Shown one piece after another: positions 45,350-54,921 of a DNA stretch of 64,000 nucleotides. The stretch lies in assembly GCF_900108295.1 (NCBI RefSeq), contig NZ_FNWK01000001.1:248001-312000 (forward strand), written 5' to 3'. Position 1 is the stretch's first letter. Each line of letters starts with the position of its first letter. Origin of the DNA: Sphingopyxis sp. YR583. GTDB taxonomy: Bacteria > Pseudomonadota > Alphaproteobacteria > Sphingomonadales > Sphingomonadaceae. A program made the position numbers and the translations under genes. The notes under the pieces are model-generated. The model was not told the origin of the DNA, searched no databases, and saw nothing but the letters and a program-made list of their open reading frames with translations.

Positions 45350-46021
45350 ATGTGGCAACTCTATCAATTCCCGCTCTGTCCCTTTTCGCGCAAGGTTCGC
45401 CTTTTGCTGGGCGAAAAAGGCGTCGGTTATGAATTGGTACGCGAATCGCCATGGGAACGCCGCGACGAATTCATCGACCTGAACCCGGCGGGACGCACCC
45501 CGGTGATGGTCGATCAGGCGCGCGGACAAGTGCTGATCGACAGCATGGCGATCGCCGAATATTTCGAGGAAACCGTCGAAGGCAAGGCGATGATCAACGG
45601 CACGGCGGCAAACCGCGCCGAAATCCGCCGGCTGACGTCGTGGTTCGATCACGACTTCTATTATGAAGTCACCGGCCCGCTGCTGTTCGAACGCATGCAA
45701 AAACGTATCGTCCACCGCCAGCCACCCGATGGCGGCGCGCTGCGCGAGGCGATGAAGGCCGCGAACAACCATCTCGACTATGTCGATTACCTGATCGACC
45801 ACCGCACCTGGCTTGCCGGCGCGACGATGAGCCTCGCCGACCTGACTGCAGCCGCACATATTTCGGTCGCCGACTATCTGGGCGGGATCGACTGGACGGG
45901 GCACGAGCAGACCAAGGGCTGGTATTCGGGTCTGAAATCGCGGCCGAGCTTTCGCCCGCTACTGGCCGAGCGAATGGAAATCGTGACGCCGCCGAAATAT
46001 TATGAGGATGTGGACTTCTGA
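45350..46021 (+). CDS. Glutathione S-transferase family protein (possibly FzlA-like)
   Basis: The 223-aa product has an N-terminal thioredoxin-like domain (WQLYQFPLCPFSRKVRLLLG) and a C-terminal helical GST domain (SLADLTAAAHISVADYLGG). In alphaproteobacteria some proteins with this N-terminus are FzlA, which binds FtsZ and is not catalytic. The pattern ERRDEFIDLNPAGRTPVMVD fits either. The start at 45350 has GGAA before it, and the in-frame extension upstream is not conserved. I cannot decide between a transferase and FzlA from this sequence alone. Confidence 0.8.
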   Translation: MWQLYQFPLCPFSRKVRLLLGEKGVGYELVRESPWERRDEFIDLNPAGRTPVMVDQARGQVLIDSMAIAEYFEETVEGKAMINGTAANRAEIRRLTSWFDHDFYYEVTGPLLFERMQKRIVHRQPPDGGALREAMKAANNHLDYVDYLIDHRTWLAGATMSLADLTAAAHISVADYLGGIDWTGHEQTKGWYSGLKSRPSFRPLLAERMEIVTPPKYYEDVDF

Positions 46022-46049
46022 TCGGAGCGGATCAGCAGCTTTTATATTT

Positions 46050-46634
46050 TCAGTTCCGGTCCTTGCCTTCGGCGACCTGCGCGGCGATCGTTTCGATACG
46101 TTTGACGCGCGTTTCTTCGCGCTTCGCCTCAAGCACCCATTCGACATGGTCGCGGCGCTTGCCGGGCGAGAAGGCGTCCCAATGGCCTTGCGCAGCAGCA
46201 TTACCCGCCAGCGCGGCGCCGAGATCGTCCGGCAGGTCGAGCGCGGCCTTGGGCTTCGGCGCCGGACGCTTGGGCTTGTCCTCGGCGCAAAGTGCGGCCG
46301 CTTTCCTGATATATTCCGCCATCTGCTCGTCGGATGGCAGGTCGGCGAGCGACAGCAGCCGCCCCATGCTACCCATCGCGCCGGTATCGCGCGGCGAGCC
46401 CGTGACTTCCTCGTCGCGCCAGAAGCCAAAGGTCGCATGTTCCTTGAACGCCGCCATGCCGGCGAGATTCTGCCCGTGCAGCACGAAATGCGGCACGCCC
46501 CATTTCAGCGTCTCTTCCGCGCCCGGCGCATGTCGATGCACCAGCTCACGCAAATGGGTCAGGATCGGCTGCGCGAAGGACTGCCGCTTCGCAATATAAT
46601 CGTCGACGCGCGGATCGCGGGTCAGGCGGGCCAC
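46050..46634 (-). CDS. YdeI/OmpD-associated family protein (DUF1801 + OmdA)
   Basis: The 194-aa product matches the DUF1801 domain in its N-terminal half (FAQPILTHLRELVHRHAPGAEETLKWGVPHF) and has the OmdA tail (WDAFSPGKRRDHVEWVLEAKREETRVKRI). It starts with GTG at 46634, overlapping the last 13 bases of the ubiG frame, so translation is coupled. The role of the family is unclear. It was once linked to envelope stress, but no activity is known. Confidence 0.85.
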   Translation of the reverse strand: MARLTRDPRVDDYIAKRQSFAQPILTHLRELVHRHAPGAEETLKWGVPHFVLHGQNLAGMAAFKEHATFGFWRDEEVTGSPRDTGAMGSMGRLLSLADLPSDEQMAEYIRKAAALCAEDKPKRPAPKPKAALDLPDDLGAALAGNAAAQGHWDAFSPGKRRDHVEWVLEAKREETRVKRIETIAAQVAEGKDRN

Positions 46635-47347
46635 CGCGCGGCAACCAGATAATTGAGCGCCTCGCTGCCGCCGAGCTTGAAGCCCTTTGCCGCCGACGGC
46701 GACAGACCAGTCCGATCGATAACCTCCAGCCCCGCGCCTTCGAGCAATTCGCCCAGCTCTTCGGGCTTCAGGAACTGGTCCCAGTCGTGCGTCCCACGCG
46801 GCACCGCGCCGACGCGCTCGGCCGCCTCGACAAGCAGAAGCTTTGACAGCATCGTCCGGTTCGGGGTCGAGAGGATCATCAGCCCGTCCGGGCCCAAGCG
46901 CGCCGCAAGTTCGCCGATGAACGCGGCGGGATCGGTCACATGCTCGACGACTTCCATCGACGTCACAAGATCGAAGGTCGCAGGCGCCAGCGCGGCGAGT
47001 TCACCCGCGAAATAGGCAATTTCCAGCCCCTGCCCCGCCGCGTGCGCGCGCGCCGCCGCAATATTCTCGGGCGCTGCATCGACCCCCGTAACCGTGGCGC
47101 CCATCCGCGTAAGCGGCTCGGCGAGCAACCCGGCGCCGCAACCGACGTCGATCGCGCTCCGCCCCGCCAGCGCATAGCGTTCGCGCGCGTCGACATGCCA
47201 ATGCGCATCGATTTGTGCGCGGATATAGGCAAGCCGCACCGGGTTGAGCTTGTGCAGCATCGCCGACGAACCGTGCGGATCCCACCAGTCGGCGGCGAGC
47301 GCCCCGAAATGGGCGGCTTCGTGCGGGTTGATCGTGGCGGCGCTCAT
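46622..47347 (-). CDS. ubiG: Ubiquinone biosynthesis O-methyltransferase UbiG
   Basis: UbiG carries out both O-methylations of ubiquinone synthesis. The 241-aa product has the SAM-binding motif IDVGCGAGLLAEPLTRMGA, then VTGVDAAPENIAAARAHA and FDLVTSMEVVEHV. NPHEAAHFGALAADWWDP near the N-terminus is the family signature. I chose the ATG at 47347 over a TTG 12 codons upstream. It is divergent from lysC. Confidence 0.96.
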   Translation of the reverse strand: MSAATINPHEAAHFGALAADWWDPHGSSAMLHKLNPVRLAYIRAQIDAHWHVDARERYALAGRSAIDVGCGAGLLAEPLTRMGATVTGVDAAPENIAAARAHAAGQGLEIAYFAGELAALAPATFDLVTSMEVVEHVTDPAAFIGELAARLGPDGLMILSTPNRTMLSKLLLVEAAERVGAVPRGTHDWDQFLKPEELGELLEGAGLEVIDRTGLSPSAAKGFKLGGSEALNYLVAARWPA

Positions 47348-47508
47348 GCCCTGCGATGTGGCACCGTGCCTCGCGCCATGCAAGAAATTCTATCCTGCGC
47401 ATAGGTTCTCATGCTTGCCATCGCCCTCCCCCTTCCGTAACGACGCGAGCGCCGCAGAAATGCTTGGAAAAGTTGCGGTAGAAACCAGATTCAGGAAAGC
47501 GGGGCGAG

Positions 47509-48756
47509 ATGGCGCGGATCGTGATGAAATTCGGGGGCACGTCTATGGCGGGCACCGAGCGGATTCGCACCGTGGCGAAACTCGTCGCGCGCGAAGTCGG
47601 ACAAGGCAACGAGGTCGCCGTCGTCGTCTCGGCGATGGCGGGCGAAACCGACCGGCTCGTCAACTTCTGCCGCGAGGCGAACCCGCGCTACGACCCCGCC
47701 GAATATGACGTCGTCGTGGCGGCGGGCGAACAGATCACTTCGGGCCTGCTAGCGCTGACCCTGCAGGCGATGGGTACGCCTGCGCGCAGTTGGCTCGGCT
47801 GGCAGCTCCCGATCCGCACCGAGGAAGCGCACGCCCGCGCGCGCATCACCGACATCGACACCGGCGCGCTCGCCGCCGCAATGGCGAAGGGCGAGGTTGC
47901 GGTTATCCCGGGCTTTCAGGGTCTGATGGAAGACGGCCGCGTTTCGACGCTCGGCCGCGGCGGGTCGGATACGAGTGCCGTCGCCGTCGCCGCGGCGCTC
48001 AAGGCCGATCGCTGCGACATCTACACCGACGTCGACGGCGTCTACACGACCGACCCGCGCATCGTCGCGCGGGCGCGCAAGCTCGACTATGTCACCTATG
48101 AAGAAATGCTCGAACTCGCGAGCGTCGGCGCGAAAGTGCTCCAGACCCGCTCGGTCGGGCTCGCGATGAAAGAGGGCGTGCGCGTGCAAGTCCTTTCGAG
48201 CTTTGTCGAAGGCGACGAGGCACCCAAAAAAGGCACGATGATCGTCAGCGACGAGGAAATAGAGGAACATCAGATGGAACGGCAGCTGATCACCGGCATC
48301 GCCCACGACAAGAATGAAGCGAAGATCATCGTGACGCGCGTTCCCGACAAGCCGGGCGCGGTCGCCAATATCTTCGGCCCGCTCGCCGCTGCGGGCATCA
48401 ACGTCGACATGATCATCCAGAATGTCGGCCGCGAAAAGGGCGAGACCGACGTGACCTTCACCGTTCCCGCCACCGACCTGCTGCGTTCGATCGACCTGCT
48501 CGAAGGCGCGAAGGACAAGATCGGTTTCAACCGTATCATCAGCGACGACAAGGTCGCCAAGATCAGCGTCGTCGGTGTCGGGATGAAGAGCCACGCCGGC
48601 GTCGCGAGCACGATGTTCCGCGCGCTGGCCGATCGCGCCATCAACATTCAGGCGATCTCGACCAGCGAGATCAAGGTCAGCGTGCTGATCGACGAGGACG
48701 AGACCGAACTCGCGGTGCGTGTGCTGCACACCGCCTACGGACTCGACGCCGACTAA
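47509..48756 (+). CDS. lysC: Aspartate kinase
   Basis: LysC phosphorylates aspartate, the first step to lysine, threonine and methionine. The 415-aa product opens MARIVMKFGGTSMAG (KFGGTS motif), has GRGGSDTSAVAVA in the kinase domain, and ends with two ACT domains (near residues 266-405, VPDKPGAVANIFGPLAAAG). The two ACT domains suggest feedback control by lysine and/or threonine. GGGGCGAG precedes the ATG. Confidence 0.97.
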   Translation: MARIVMKFGGTSMAGTERIRTVAKLVAREVGQGNEVAVVVSAMAGETDRLVNFCREANPRYDPAEYDVVVAAGEQITSGLLALTLQAMGTPARSWLGWQLPIRTEEAHARARITDIDTGALAAAMAKGEVAVIPGFQGLMEDGRVSTLGRGGSDTSAVAVAAALKADRCDIYTDVDGVYTTDPRIVARARKLDYVTYEEMLELASVGAKVLQTRSVGLAMKEGVRVQVLSSFVEGDEAPKKGTMIVSDEEIEEHQMERQLITGIAHDKNEAKIIVTRVPDKPGAVANIFGPLAAAGINVDMIIQNVGREKGETDVTFTVPATDLLRSIDLLEGAKDKIGFNRIISDDKVAKISVVGVGMKSHAGVASTMFRALADRAINIQAISTSEIKVSVLIDEDETELAVRVLHTAYGLDAD

Positions 48757-48757
48757 G

Positions 48758-49342
48758 CTATTCGGCGACCAACGGTTGCAGCTCGCCACCCGCGCGGCGG
48801 CGCAGCCGCGCCTGTCCGACGAAATGCACCACCGCGACGTGGACCGCGAACAGGCCGAATTTCGATGCGAGCGGGAATATCCCGATAAACAGCGGCCACC
48901 AGGCGGTGAAGAAAAGCGCGACGACGAGGTTCAGCGCCGCGCTCGCGAACATCAGCCCAGCCCAGATCATGCCGAACCGGTCCATGACGTCGCCGACAAG
49001 CGCAAGCTGTTCGGGCAGGATATAGCGATTGAGCCAGCCGCGGCGGAGCATCACCGACGCGACGATCAGATAGACGATGGTGGGTTTCGCCATCACGAAA
49101 CGCGGGTCGCCGGTAAAGAGCGTCGCTGCGGCCGTCAGCAGCACCGACGCCAGACTGATCCATTGCAGCGCCGCGACCTTCTTGCCGCGCGCCAGTTCGT
49201 AACCGACGACGCCGAGCGCCACGACCGTGCCCGCAATCGTTGCCGGAACAATCCCCGCGCCGGCAACCAACAGCACCGCAAAAACAAGCACGCCGAGCGA
49301 GTCGAACAGCATCGGTCCGAGCGCGTAGAGCAAGGTTTTCAT
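48758..49342 (-). CDS. yciB: Intracellular septation protein A (YciB/IspZ)
   Basis: The 194-aa inner-membrane protein has about five hydrophobic helices and the family pattern MKTLLYALGPMLFDSLGVLV, VMAKPTIVYLIVASVMLRRG and WAGLMFASAALNLVVAL. It is needed for normal envelope shape during division in several proteobacteria. It is convergent with lysC, with one base between the stops. Confidence 0.92.
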   Translation of the reverse strand: MKTLLYALGPMLFDSLGVLVFAVLLVAGAGIVPATIAGTVVALGVVGYELARGKKVAALQWISLASVLLTAAATLFTGDPRFVMAKPTIVYLIVASVMLRRGWLNRYILPEQLALVGDVMDRFGMIWAGLMFASAALNLVVALFFTAWWPLFIGIFPLASKFGLFAVHVAVVHFVGQARLRRRAGGELQPLVAE

Positions 49343-49461
49343 CCGCCTGTCCTTCCCGACTCAATGTTATCGACGTAAACATTGATTGCAAACGGACTTG
49401 CGGTCAAGGGTAAATTTACGCTGTTAACATGGCATGCGGTGAAATGCGGCTGCAAAGGGGC

Positions 49462-50583
49462 TCAACTGCGGAGCCGCACCTTGGCTGTGACCGACAGGCC
49501 GGGGCGCAGTTCGGGGAGTGCCTTCTGCCCAGGATCGAGCCGGATCCTCACACCGACGCGCTGGACGATCTTGGTGAAATTGCCCGACCCGGGTTCAAAG
49601 GGCAGCAAGGTGAACTCGCTCGCCGACCCCGGCGCCAGGCTCTCGACTGTGCCATGCAACGTCTCTCCGAGCGCATCGACATAGACGTCAGCCTTCTGGC
49701 CCGGCCGCATCCCGCGCGTCTGCGTTTCCTTGAAATTGGCGACGACATAGATCGACTTTACCGGCACGACCGAAAGCAGCCGCGACCCCGGCTGGACATA
49801 ATCACCGACCTGAATACGCCGGTTGCCAACGACGCCGTCGATCGGCGCGGTGACGAGTGTATGCCCGCGATCGAGCTTCGCCAAGGCGAGCGCAGCGCGC
49901 GCTTTCGCCGCCTCGGCTTCTGCCGCCTTGATCTGTGCCGACAGGATCGGGCCCTTGGCGCGCGTCACCGCCGCGGCCTCTACACTCGCGCCGAGATCGG
50001 CGCGCGAGCGCTCCGCTGCCGACGACGCGCCCACTGCAGTCGCCGACACTTGTTCGGCATCGCGCTTTGTCACGAACCCGTCGATGAGCAGTGCGTTGTA
50101 GCGCCGCCGGTCCTCGCTCGCGCGCGCATATTCGGCATCTGCGGCAGCGATCTGCGTCCGTACCGACCGGATCTGCGCGGCCGCAAGCTGCTGCTCGGCG
50201 CCAAGCGAGGCCAGCGTCGCGCGCGCCGTCGCCACTTTCGCGTCGGCATCGGCGACCGCGGCTTCCGCCGCCATCAGCCGCGAGTCATAGTCGCGCACAT
50301 CGATGCGAACGAGCGGGTCGCCGGTTCTCACCGCCTGATTGTCCTTGACCAGCACCGCCGTGACGAGTCCACCGACGCGCGGCGCGACCTCGCTCGCATC
50401 GGCCTGCAAATAGGCGTTATCGGTCGATTCCGCCGTGCGCGGCGACAATATCCACCATGTGCCAAGCGAGGCGGCAGCGGCCGCAATCAAACCGATCTTC
50501 CAGGCTTTTTTCGGCAGCGCGACCCCTCGGCCCCGGACTGCTCCGACCGGCGCATCGGCCTCGATCGCGGCCTGCACGTTCAC
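49462..50583 (-). CDS. EmrA-like membrane fusion protein of an MFS efflux pump
   Basis: The 373-aa HlyD-family adaptor has one membrane segment (IGLIAAAAASLGTWWI, about residues 30-45) and a biotinyl-lipoyl-like domain (GGLVTAVLVKDNQAVRTGDPLV). A long coiled-coil hairpin and a second half-motif (VTAPIDGVVGNRRIQVGDYV) follow. It begins at a GTG whose GTGA overlaps the thioesterase stop, so translation is coupled. Its MFS partner is the divergent DHA2 gene at 51642. Confidence 0.9.
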   Translation of the reverse strand: MNVQAAIEADAPVGAVRGRGVALPKKAWKIGLIAAAAASLGTWWILSPRTAESTDNAYLQADASEVAPRVGGLVTAVLVKDNQAVRTGDPLVRIDVRDYDSRLMAAEAAVADADAKVATARATLASLGAEQQLAAAQIRSVRTQIAAADAEYARASEDRRRYNALLIDGFVTKRDAEQVSATAVGASSAAERSRADLGASVEAAAVTRAKGPILSAQIKAAEAEAAKARAALALAKLDRGHTLVTAPIDGVVGNRRIQVGDYVQPGSRLLSVVPVKSIYVVANFKETQTRGMRPGQKADVYVDALGETLHGTVESLAPGSASEFTLLPFEPGSGNFTKIVQRVGVRIRLDPGQKALPELRPGLSVTAKVRLRS

Positions 50584-50996
50584 GGGTTGAGTACCAGCAA
50601 GGTGGACGTTGCGGTCGCAAGGATGCGCCCCGCCTCGTCGGTGATCTTCGCTTCGGTATAGGCGACGCGGCGACCGATCGAGATCACCCGCCCCTCAGCG
50701 CGGACCTTTCCTGTCTTTTCGGTCATCGCTTTGAGGTAAGACGTCTTGAGCTCGAGCGTCGTCATCGATTGCCCGTCCTCCAGCTTGGTGACGACCGATA
50801 TCCCGCATGCGGAATCGAGCAGGGTCGCGGCATAACCGCCATGCACGGTCCCCTGCGGATTATAATGTTCGGGGCCCGGCACGCCTTCGAACGCCGCCCA
50901 GCCATCGCCGGCGTCGACGAGTTGGAACCCCAGCGTATGCCCGATCGGCGGGCGCCCGCCCGACGCGATCAGCCCCTTCACTTTCGCAAGCGTCAT
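50580..50996 (-). CDS. PaaI/YigI-type acyl-CoA thioesterase
   Basis: The 138-aa hotdog-fold protein carries the family motif GTVHGGYAATLLDSACGI, with the residues that activate water, and TTLELKTSYLKAM. It probably hydrolyses aromatic or medium-chain acyl-CoA. Its ATG overlaps the TetR stop by one base and its stop overlaps the emrA-like start by four, so it sits inside an efflux operon, which is an unusual place for a thioesterase. Confidence 0.9.
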   Translation of the reverse strand: MTLAKVKGLIASGGRPPIGHTLGFQLVDAGDGWAAFEGVPGPEHYNPQGTVHGGYAATLLDSACGISVVTKLEDGQSMTTLELKTSYLKAMTEKTGKVRAEGRVISIGRRVAYTEAKITDEAGRILATATSTLLVLNP

Positions 50997-51586
50997 TATG
51001 CGATCTCCAGTCCATAACGTGACACGATGCTGGCGTGCGTATCGGCGAGCAGCGCGTCGGACAGCACCGAATCGCCGACGGCGCGCGCCAGAGCGACCCC
51101 GCCGACAAGCTGCGCGAGCAGCGCATGCGATTCCGCCTGCGGGTCGGGATGACCCAGCGCCGCCAGCGGCGCCGCGAGCCGCGCCGCAATTCCTTCGACC
51201 CCCGCGCCGAAGCGGTCGCGCGTCGCCGGCTGCGACCGCGCAAAATCGCCCGACAGCGTCGGCAGCGGGCATCCGCGGTCACGGCTGTCACGGTGGGCGG
51301 GCGACAGATAGAAATCGACATAGGCACGCAGCACAGCACGCGGATCGCCCTTCGCATCGATCTTTTCGGTCCGCGCCCGCGCGTCGGCGAACATCGTCCC
51401 GATCGCTTCCTTCACCAGCGCGTCCTTCGACGGAAAGTGGGCATAGAAACCGCCGTGTGTCAGCCCGGCGCGCGCCATGATGCCCGCAACCGCGACATTG
51501 TCAGGGCCCTTCGCGCGAATTTCCTTCGCCGCTTCCTTCAGCACGCGCTGCCGTGTCTCGGCCTTGTGATCGGATGAATAGCGCAC
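50996..51586 (-). CDS. TetR/AcrR family transcriptional repressor
   Basis: The 196-aa product has an N-terminal TetR HTH (TRQRVLKEAAKEIRAKGPDN and IMARAGLTHGGFYAHFPSKD) and a helical ligand-binding domain. It starts with a GTG that has a strong AAGGAG site. It probably represses both the thioesterase/emrA operon and the divergent emrB gene through the palindrome at 51599. The HGGFYAHF segment places it near QacR/AcrR-like repressors with GFY motifs. Confidence 0.93.
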   Translation of the reverse strand: MRYSSDHKAETRQRVLKEAAKEIRAKGPDNVAVAGIMARAGLTHGGFYAHFPSKDALVKEAIGTMFADARARTEKIDAKGDPRAVLRAYVDFYLSPAHRDSRDRGCPLPTLSGDFARSQPATRDRFGAGVEGIAARLAAPLAALGHPDPQAESHALLAQLVGGVALARAVGDSVLSDALLADTHASIVSRYGLEIA

Positions 51587-51598
51587 TTGCGTCTCCTT

Positions 51599-51615
51599 TT
51601 ATATGACGCATATAA
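51599..51615. promoter_or_regulatory. Probable TetR operator between tetR and emrB
   Basis: TTATATG and CATATAA form perfect 7-bp arms around ACG. The palindrome lies 12 bp upstream of the tetR start and 26 bp upstream of the emrB start, so one repressor dimer could silence both directions. Its AT-rich core would also overlap promoter elements. Confidence 0.8.
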
Positions 51616-51641
51616 TATAAAGACGACAGGACACAAGACCC

Positions 51642-53255
51642 ATGGCCTCCATCCCGCTTTCCCCCGACGCGAACGCCGCTTCGGCCGACCCACCGTTCAA
51701 CCCGGCGGCGATGCCCGACGCGCGGAAATATCTGATCTTTGCGGTGATGGCGTTCGGCCAGTTCATGGCGCTGATCGACATCCAGATCGTCGCCGCGTCG
51801 CTCAACGAGGTGCAGGCGGGGCTCAGCGCCGGACCCGACGAGATCAGCTGGGTGCAGACCGCCTATCTGATGGCCGAGCTGGTGATGATCCCCTTCTCTG
51901 CGTTTCTCGCGCAGGCGCTCTCGACGCGCTGGCTGTTCGCGGCGTCGGCGGGTCTCTTCACGATCGCGAGCGTGCTGTGCGGGCTCGCGTGGAGCATCGA
52001 ATCGATGATCCTTTTCCGCGCGGTGCAGGGTTTCGTCGGCGGCGCGATGATCCCGACGGTCTTCGCGACCGGCTATATGCTGTTCGAGGGCAAGCAGCGC
52101 GCGATGATCCCCGCGATCCTCGGCATGGTGTCGGTGCTCGCGCCGACGCTCGGGCCGACGGTCGGCGGCTGGATCACCGACGCGATGGGATGGCGCTGGG
52201 TCTTTTTTATCAACGTCCTTCCCGGCGCGATGGTGACGCTCGCGATCCTTGCGCTCGTCCGCATCGACAAGCCGAACCTGCCGATGCTGCGCCGCATCGA
52301 CTGGGTGCATCTCGCCTCGATGGCGGTCTTTCTCGCCGGACTGGAGTTCGTGCTCGAGGAAGGCCCCAAGCACGACTGGTTCAGCGAGCCCGAGATCGCG
52401 ATCGGCGCCTGGGTTTCGTTCGTGGCATTCGGCCTCTTCCTCGAACGCTCGTTCCGCTCGGACGGGCCGATCGTGAAGCTGACACCCTTCCGCAAGCCGA
52501 CCTTCGTCTTCGCCTGCGTTTTCAATCTCGTGATCGGTTTCGGCCTTTATGCCAGCACCTATCTGGTCCCGATCTTCCTCGGTCGGGTGCAAGGTTACAG
52601 CGCCGCGGAAATCGGCACGACGGTCTTCGTCTCGGGACTAGCGCAGCTCATGGGCGTGCCCATTGCCGCCGCGCTGTCGCAGAAAGTCGACCAGCGCATC
52701 GTCATCACCTTTGGCCTGACCTTGTTCGCGATCGGCCTCTGGATGTTCAGCTTCATGACTCCCGAATGGGGCTTCGCCGCGCTTTTCTGGCCGCAGGTGG
52801 TACGCAGCTTCGCGATCATGCTGTGCATCGTGCCATCGGTCGGGCTCGCGCTCGGCAATTTCGAAGGGCCCGAGCTGCGCTACGCATCGGGGCTGTTCAA
52901 CCTGATGCGCAACCTCGGCGGCGCGATCGGGATTGCGCTCGTCAACACCTGGCTCGGCGACAACCTCCGCATCCACATGCTCCGCCTCTCAGAAGCGCTC
53001 GGTCGCTCGGCCGACGCGGCGAACGAAGCGGCGGCAGGGCTGGCACAGCATATCGGGCGCTATGTATCCGACCCCACGCTCGCGCAGCAGATGGCCGAAG
53101 GCACGCTCGGCCGCATCGTCGGGCGCGAGGCGCTGACGCTCGCCTTCGACGACGTCTTCCGGCTGATGGCTTATCTGTTCCTCGCCGCTCTCGTCATGGT
53201 GCCGTTTTGCAAGCCGCCGCCGATCGGCGGCCCGGCACCCAAGGACGCACATTAA
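51642..53255 (+). CDS. EmrB/QacA-type DHA2 drug efflux transporter
   Basis: The 537-aa protein has about fourteen membrane helices, as in the DHA2 branch of the major facilitator superfamily. MAFGQFMALIDIQIVAASLN is the first helix with the conserved D, and LGPTVGGWITDAMGWRWVFF is the antiporter-type motif C region. It works with the divergent EmrA-like adaptor to export toxic organic compounds across both membranes, probably together with a TolC-type channel encoded elsewhere. Confidence 0.93.
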   Translation: MASIPLSPDANAASADPPFNPAAMPDARKYLIFAVMAFGQFMALIDIQIVAASLNEVQAGLSAGPDEISWVQTAYLMAELVMIPFSAFLAQALSTRWLFAASAGLFTIASVLCGLAWSIESMILFRAVQGFVGGAMIPTVFATGYMLFEGKQRAMIPAILGMVSVLAPTLGPTVGGWITDAMGWRWVFFINVLPGAMVTLAILALVRIDKPNLPMLRRIDWVHLASMAVFLAGLEFVLEEGPKHDWFSEPEIAIGAWVSFVAFGLFLERSFRSDGPIVKLTPFRKPTFVFACVFNLVIGFGLYASTYLVPIFLGRVQGYSAAEIGTTVFVSGLAQLMGVPIAAALSQKVDQRIVITFGLTLFAIGLWMFSFMTPEWGFAALFWPQVVRSFAIMLCIVPSVGLALGNFEGPELRYASGLFNLMRNLGGAIGIALVNTWLGDNLRIHMLRLSEALGRSADAANEAAAGLAQHIGRYVSDPTLAQQMAEGTLGRIVGREALTLAFDDVFRLMAYLFLAALVMVPFCKPPPIGGPAPKDAH

Positions 53256-53341
53256 CTCCAGCGGGATAACGGTCGGAAGCTGCCGCACCTCTCCTAAAGC
53301 AAGCGGCGACCTCCCATCCCTAAACCGATATTCGCGCCACC

Positions 53342-54748
53342 TTACAGCGGAACGAAGCTTACCGTCAGCCCGTCCTTGGGCCGCGGGATCGGAAGCACCT
53401 GCCATTCGGGCGCATAGCCGTCGGCGACGACGATGCGGTGCGTGGTGATGACGTGATGGAAGAAGATTTTCGCCTGCATATAAGCGAAGTGCAGTCCGAG
53501 GCACATGTGCGCGCCGCCGCCGAAGGGCACCCAAGCATATTTATGTCGCTCGCGCGCGACCTCGGGCGAGAAGCGCATTGGGTCGAACTTTTGCGGCTCG
53601 GGCCAATGCTCCTCCATCATATGCGTATAGGCAGGGCTGACCCCGACCGAGGTGCCCGCGGGGATGCGGTAGCCGCCATATTCGAAATCCCTGAGTGCGC
53701 GGCGCGGGAAGCTTGGTACCGGGGGCACGAGGCGAAGTGCTTCCTTGAATGCCCATTCGGTCATTTCAAGCTGGCCGAGGCTGTTGTGCCCGACCCCCTC
53801 GCCCGCCGGCGCGACGCTCAGCATTTCCTCGCGCAATTTGTCCTGCCATTCGGGGTTCCGCGCGAGCTCCCAGACCAGCGTCGTGATCGAGCTGGTGATC
53901 GTGTCGTGCGCCGCCATCATCAGGAAATTCATATGGTCGACGATCGCCTCGACCGGCATATATTCGCCGTTGTCGTCGCGCGTGCGGCAAATCTGGCTGA
54001 ACATGTCCTCGCCCGTGCCTTCGCGCCGTTCGGGGACCATCTTGCCGAAATAATCGACGAGAAATGCACGCCCCTTCGCCCCCCGACCCATTGCGGTGAA
54101 CGGCAAGGGCACGCGGACGATGCCGATCGAGGCCTGCACCATGTCCACAAAGGCCTTGTTGACCTTGTCCGCCTCTGGCCCCCAGGGGATGCCGAGAAAG
54201 CTGGTCGCGGCAAGATCAAGCGTCAGCTCCTTGATCGCTGGATAGAATTTGAAGGTCGTTCCGCTCCATTCATTGATGCGGTCGCGGATGCCTTCGTTCA
54301 GCGAATCGGCATAGTGCCGCATCGGTTCGGGTTTGAACGCGACCGACAATATCTTGCGGTCGGCCCGGTGCTTTTCGAAATCCATCAGCATCAGCCCGCG
54401 CGGGAAGAGCAGGTTGAGCACCGGACCCCAGCCCTGTTCGGACGAGAAGATTTTTTCGCGGTCGAACATGACGAGTTCGTTCGCCTCGGGCCCGTGAAGC
54501 GCGACGCTGCGCCCGCCGAAGCTGTTGCTCCGATAGACGCGGCCATATTTCGCGACCATCCGGTTCGCGAAGCCGGGATAGTCACTCAGCTGGTCGAGCG
54601 TGGTGCCGAGCACGGGCAGACCGTCTTCGCCGGGGATATGATCGAGCGTCGAGCCCGAGTTCCGCGGCAGCCAGTGCCGCGTGTCGGGACCGAAACGTTT
54701 CTCGGACCACTGGCTGTCCATCGGCTGGATATTCGTCGGCGCGTTCAT
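53342..54748 (-). CDS. Cytochrome P450
   Basis: The 468-aa enzyme shows the P450 landmarks: AAHDTITSS in the I helix, EALR as the ExxR box, and FGGGAHMCLGLHFA with heme-ligand Cys at residue 416. It has no membrane anchor, so it is soluble and needs ferredoxin/reductase partners, neither of which is nearby. I chose the ATG at 54748 because GAGGAT lies at good spacing; an in-frame ATG pair seven codons upstream has no ribosome-binding site. The family is not assignable without a search. The substrate could be a fatty acid or terpenoid. Confidence 0.93.
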   Translation of the reverse strand: MNAPTNIQPMDSQWSEKRFGPDTRHWLPRNSGSTLDHIPGEDGLPVLGTTLDQLSDYPGFANRMVAKYGRVYRSNSFGGRSVALHGPEANELVMFDREKIFSSEQGWGPVLNLLFPRGLMLMDFEKHRADRKILSVAFKPEPMRHYADSLNEGIRDRINEWSGTTFKFYPAIKELTLDLAATSFLGIPWGPEADKVNKAFVDMVQASIGIVRVPLPFTAMGRGAKGRAFLVDYFGKMVPERREGTGEDMFSQICRTRDDNGEYMPVEAIVDHMNFLMMAAHDTITSSITTLVWELARNPEWQDKLREEMLSVAPAGEGVGHNSLGQLEMTEWAFKEALRLVPPVPSFPRRALRDFEYGGYRIPAGTSVGVSPAYTHMMEEHWPEPQKFDPMRFSPEVARERHKYAWVPFGGGAHMCLGLHFAYMQAKIFFHHVITTHRIVVADGYAPEWQVLPIPRPKDGLTVSFVPL

Positions 54749-54921
54749 CGGTCGATCCTCGTCCATCATGTTCTGACACCAGACGTAACCAACTACTGAC
54801 ATTGATGCAAGTAACGGCTTTCCGCGAATGGGACGGCATTCACCGCAAATTCAACTCGACTCGTGCAATTCGACGGACAAGGTGACGGGTCGCAACCGTT
54901 GGACCCAAAAGGACAAAGCCC

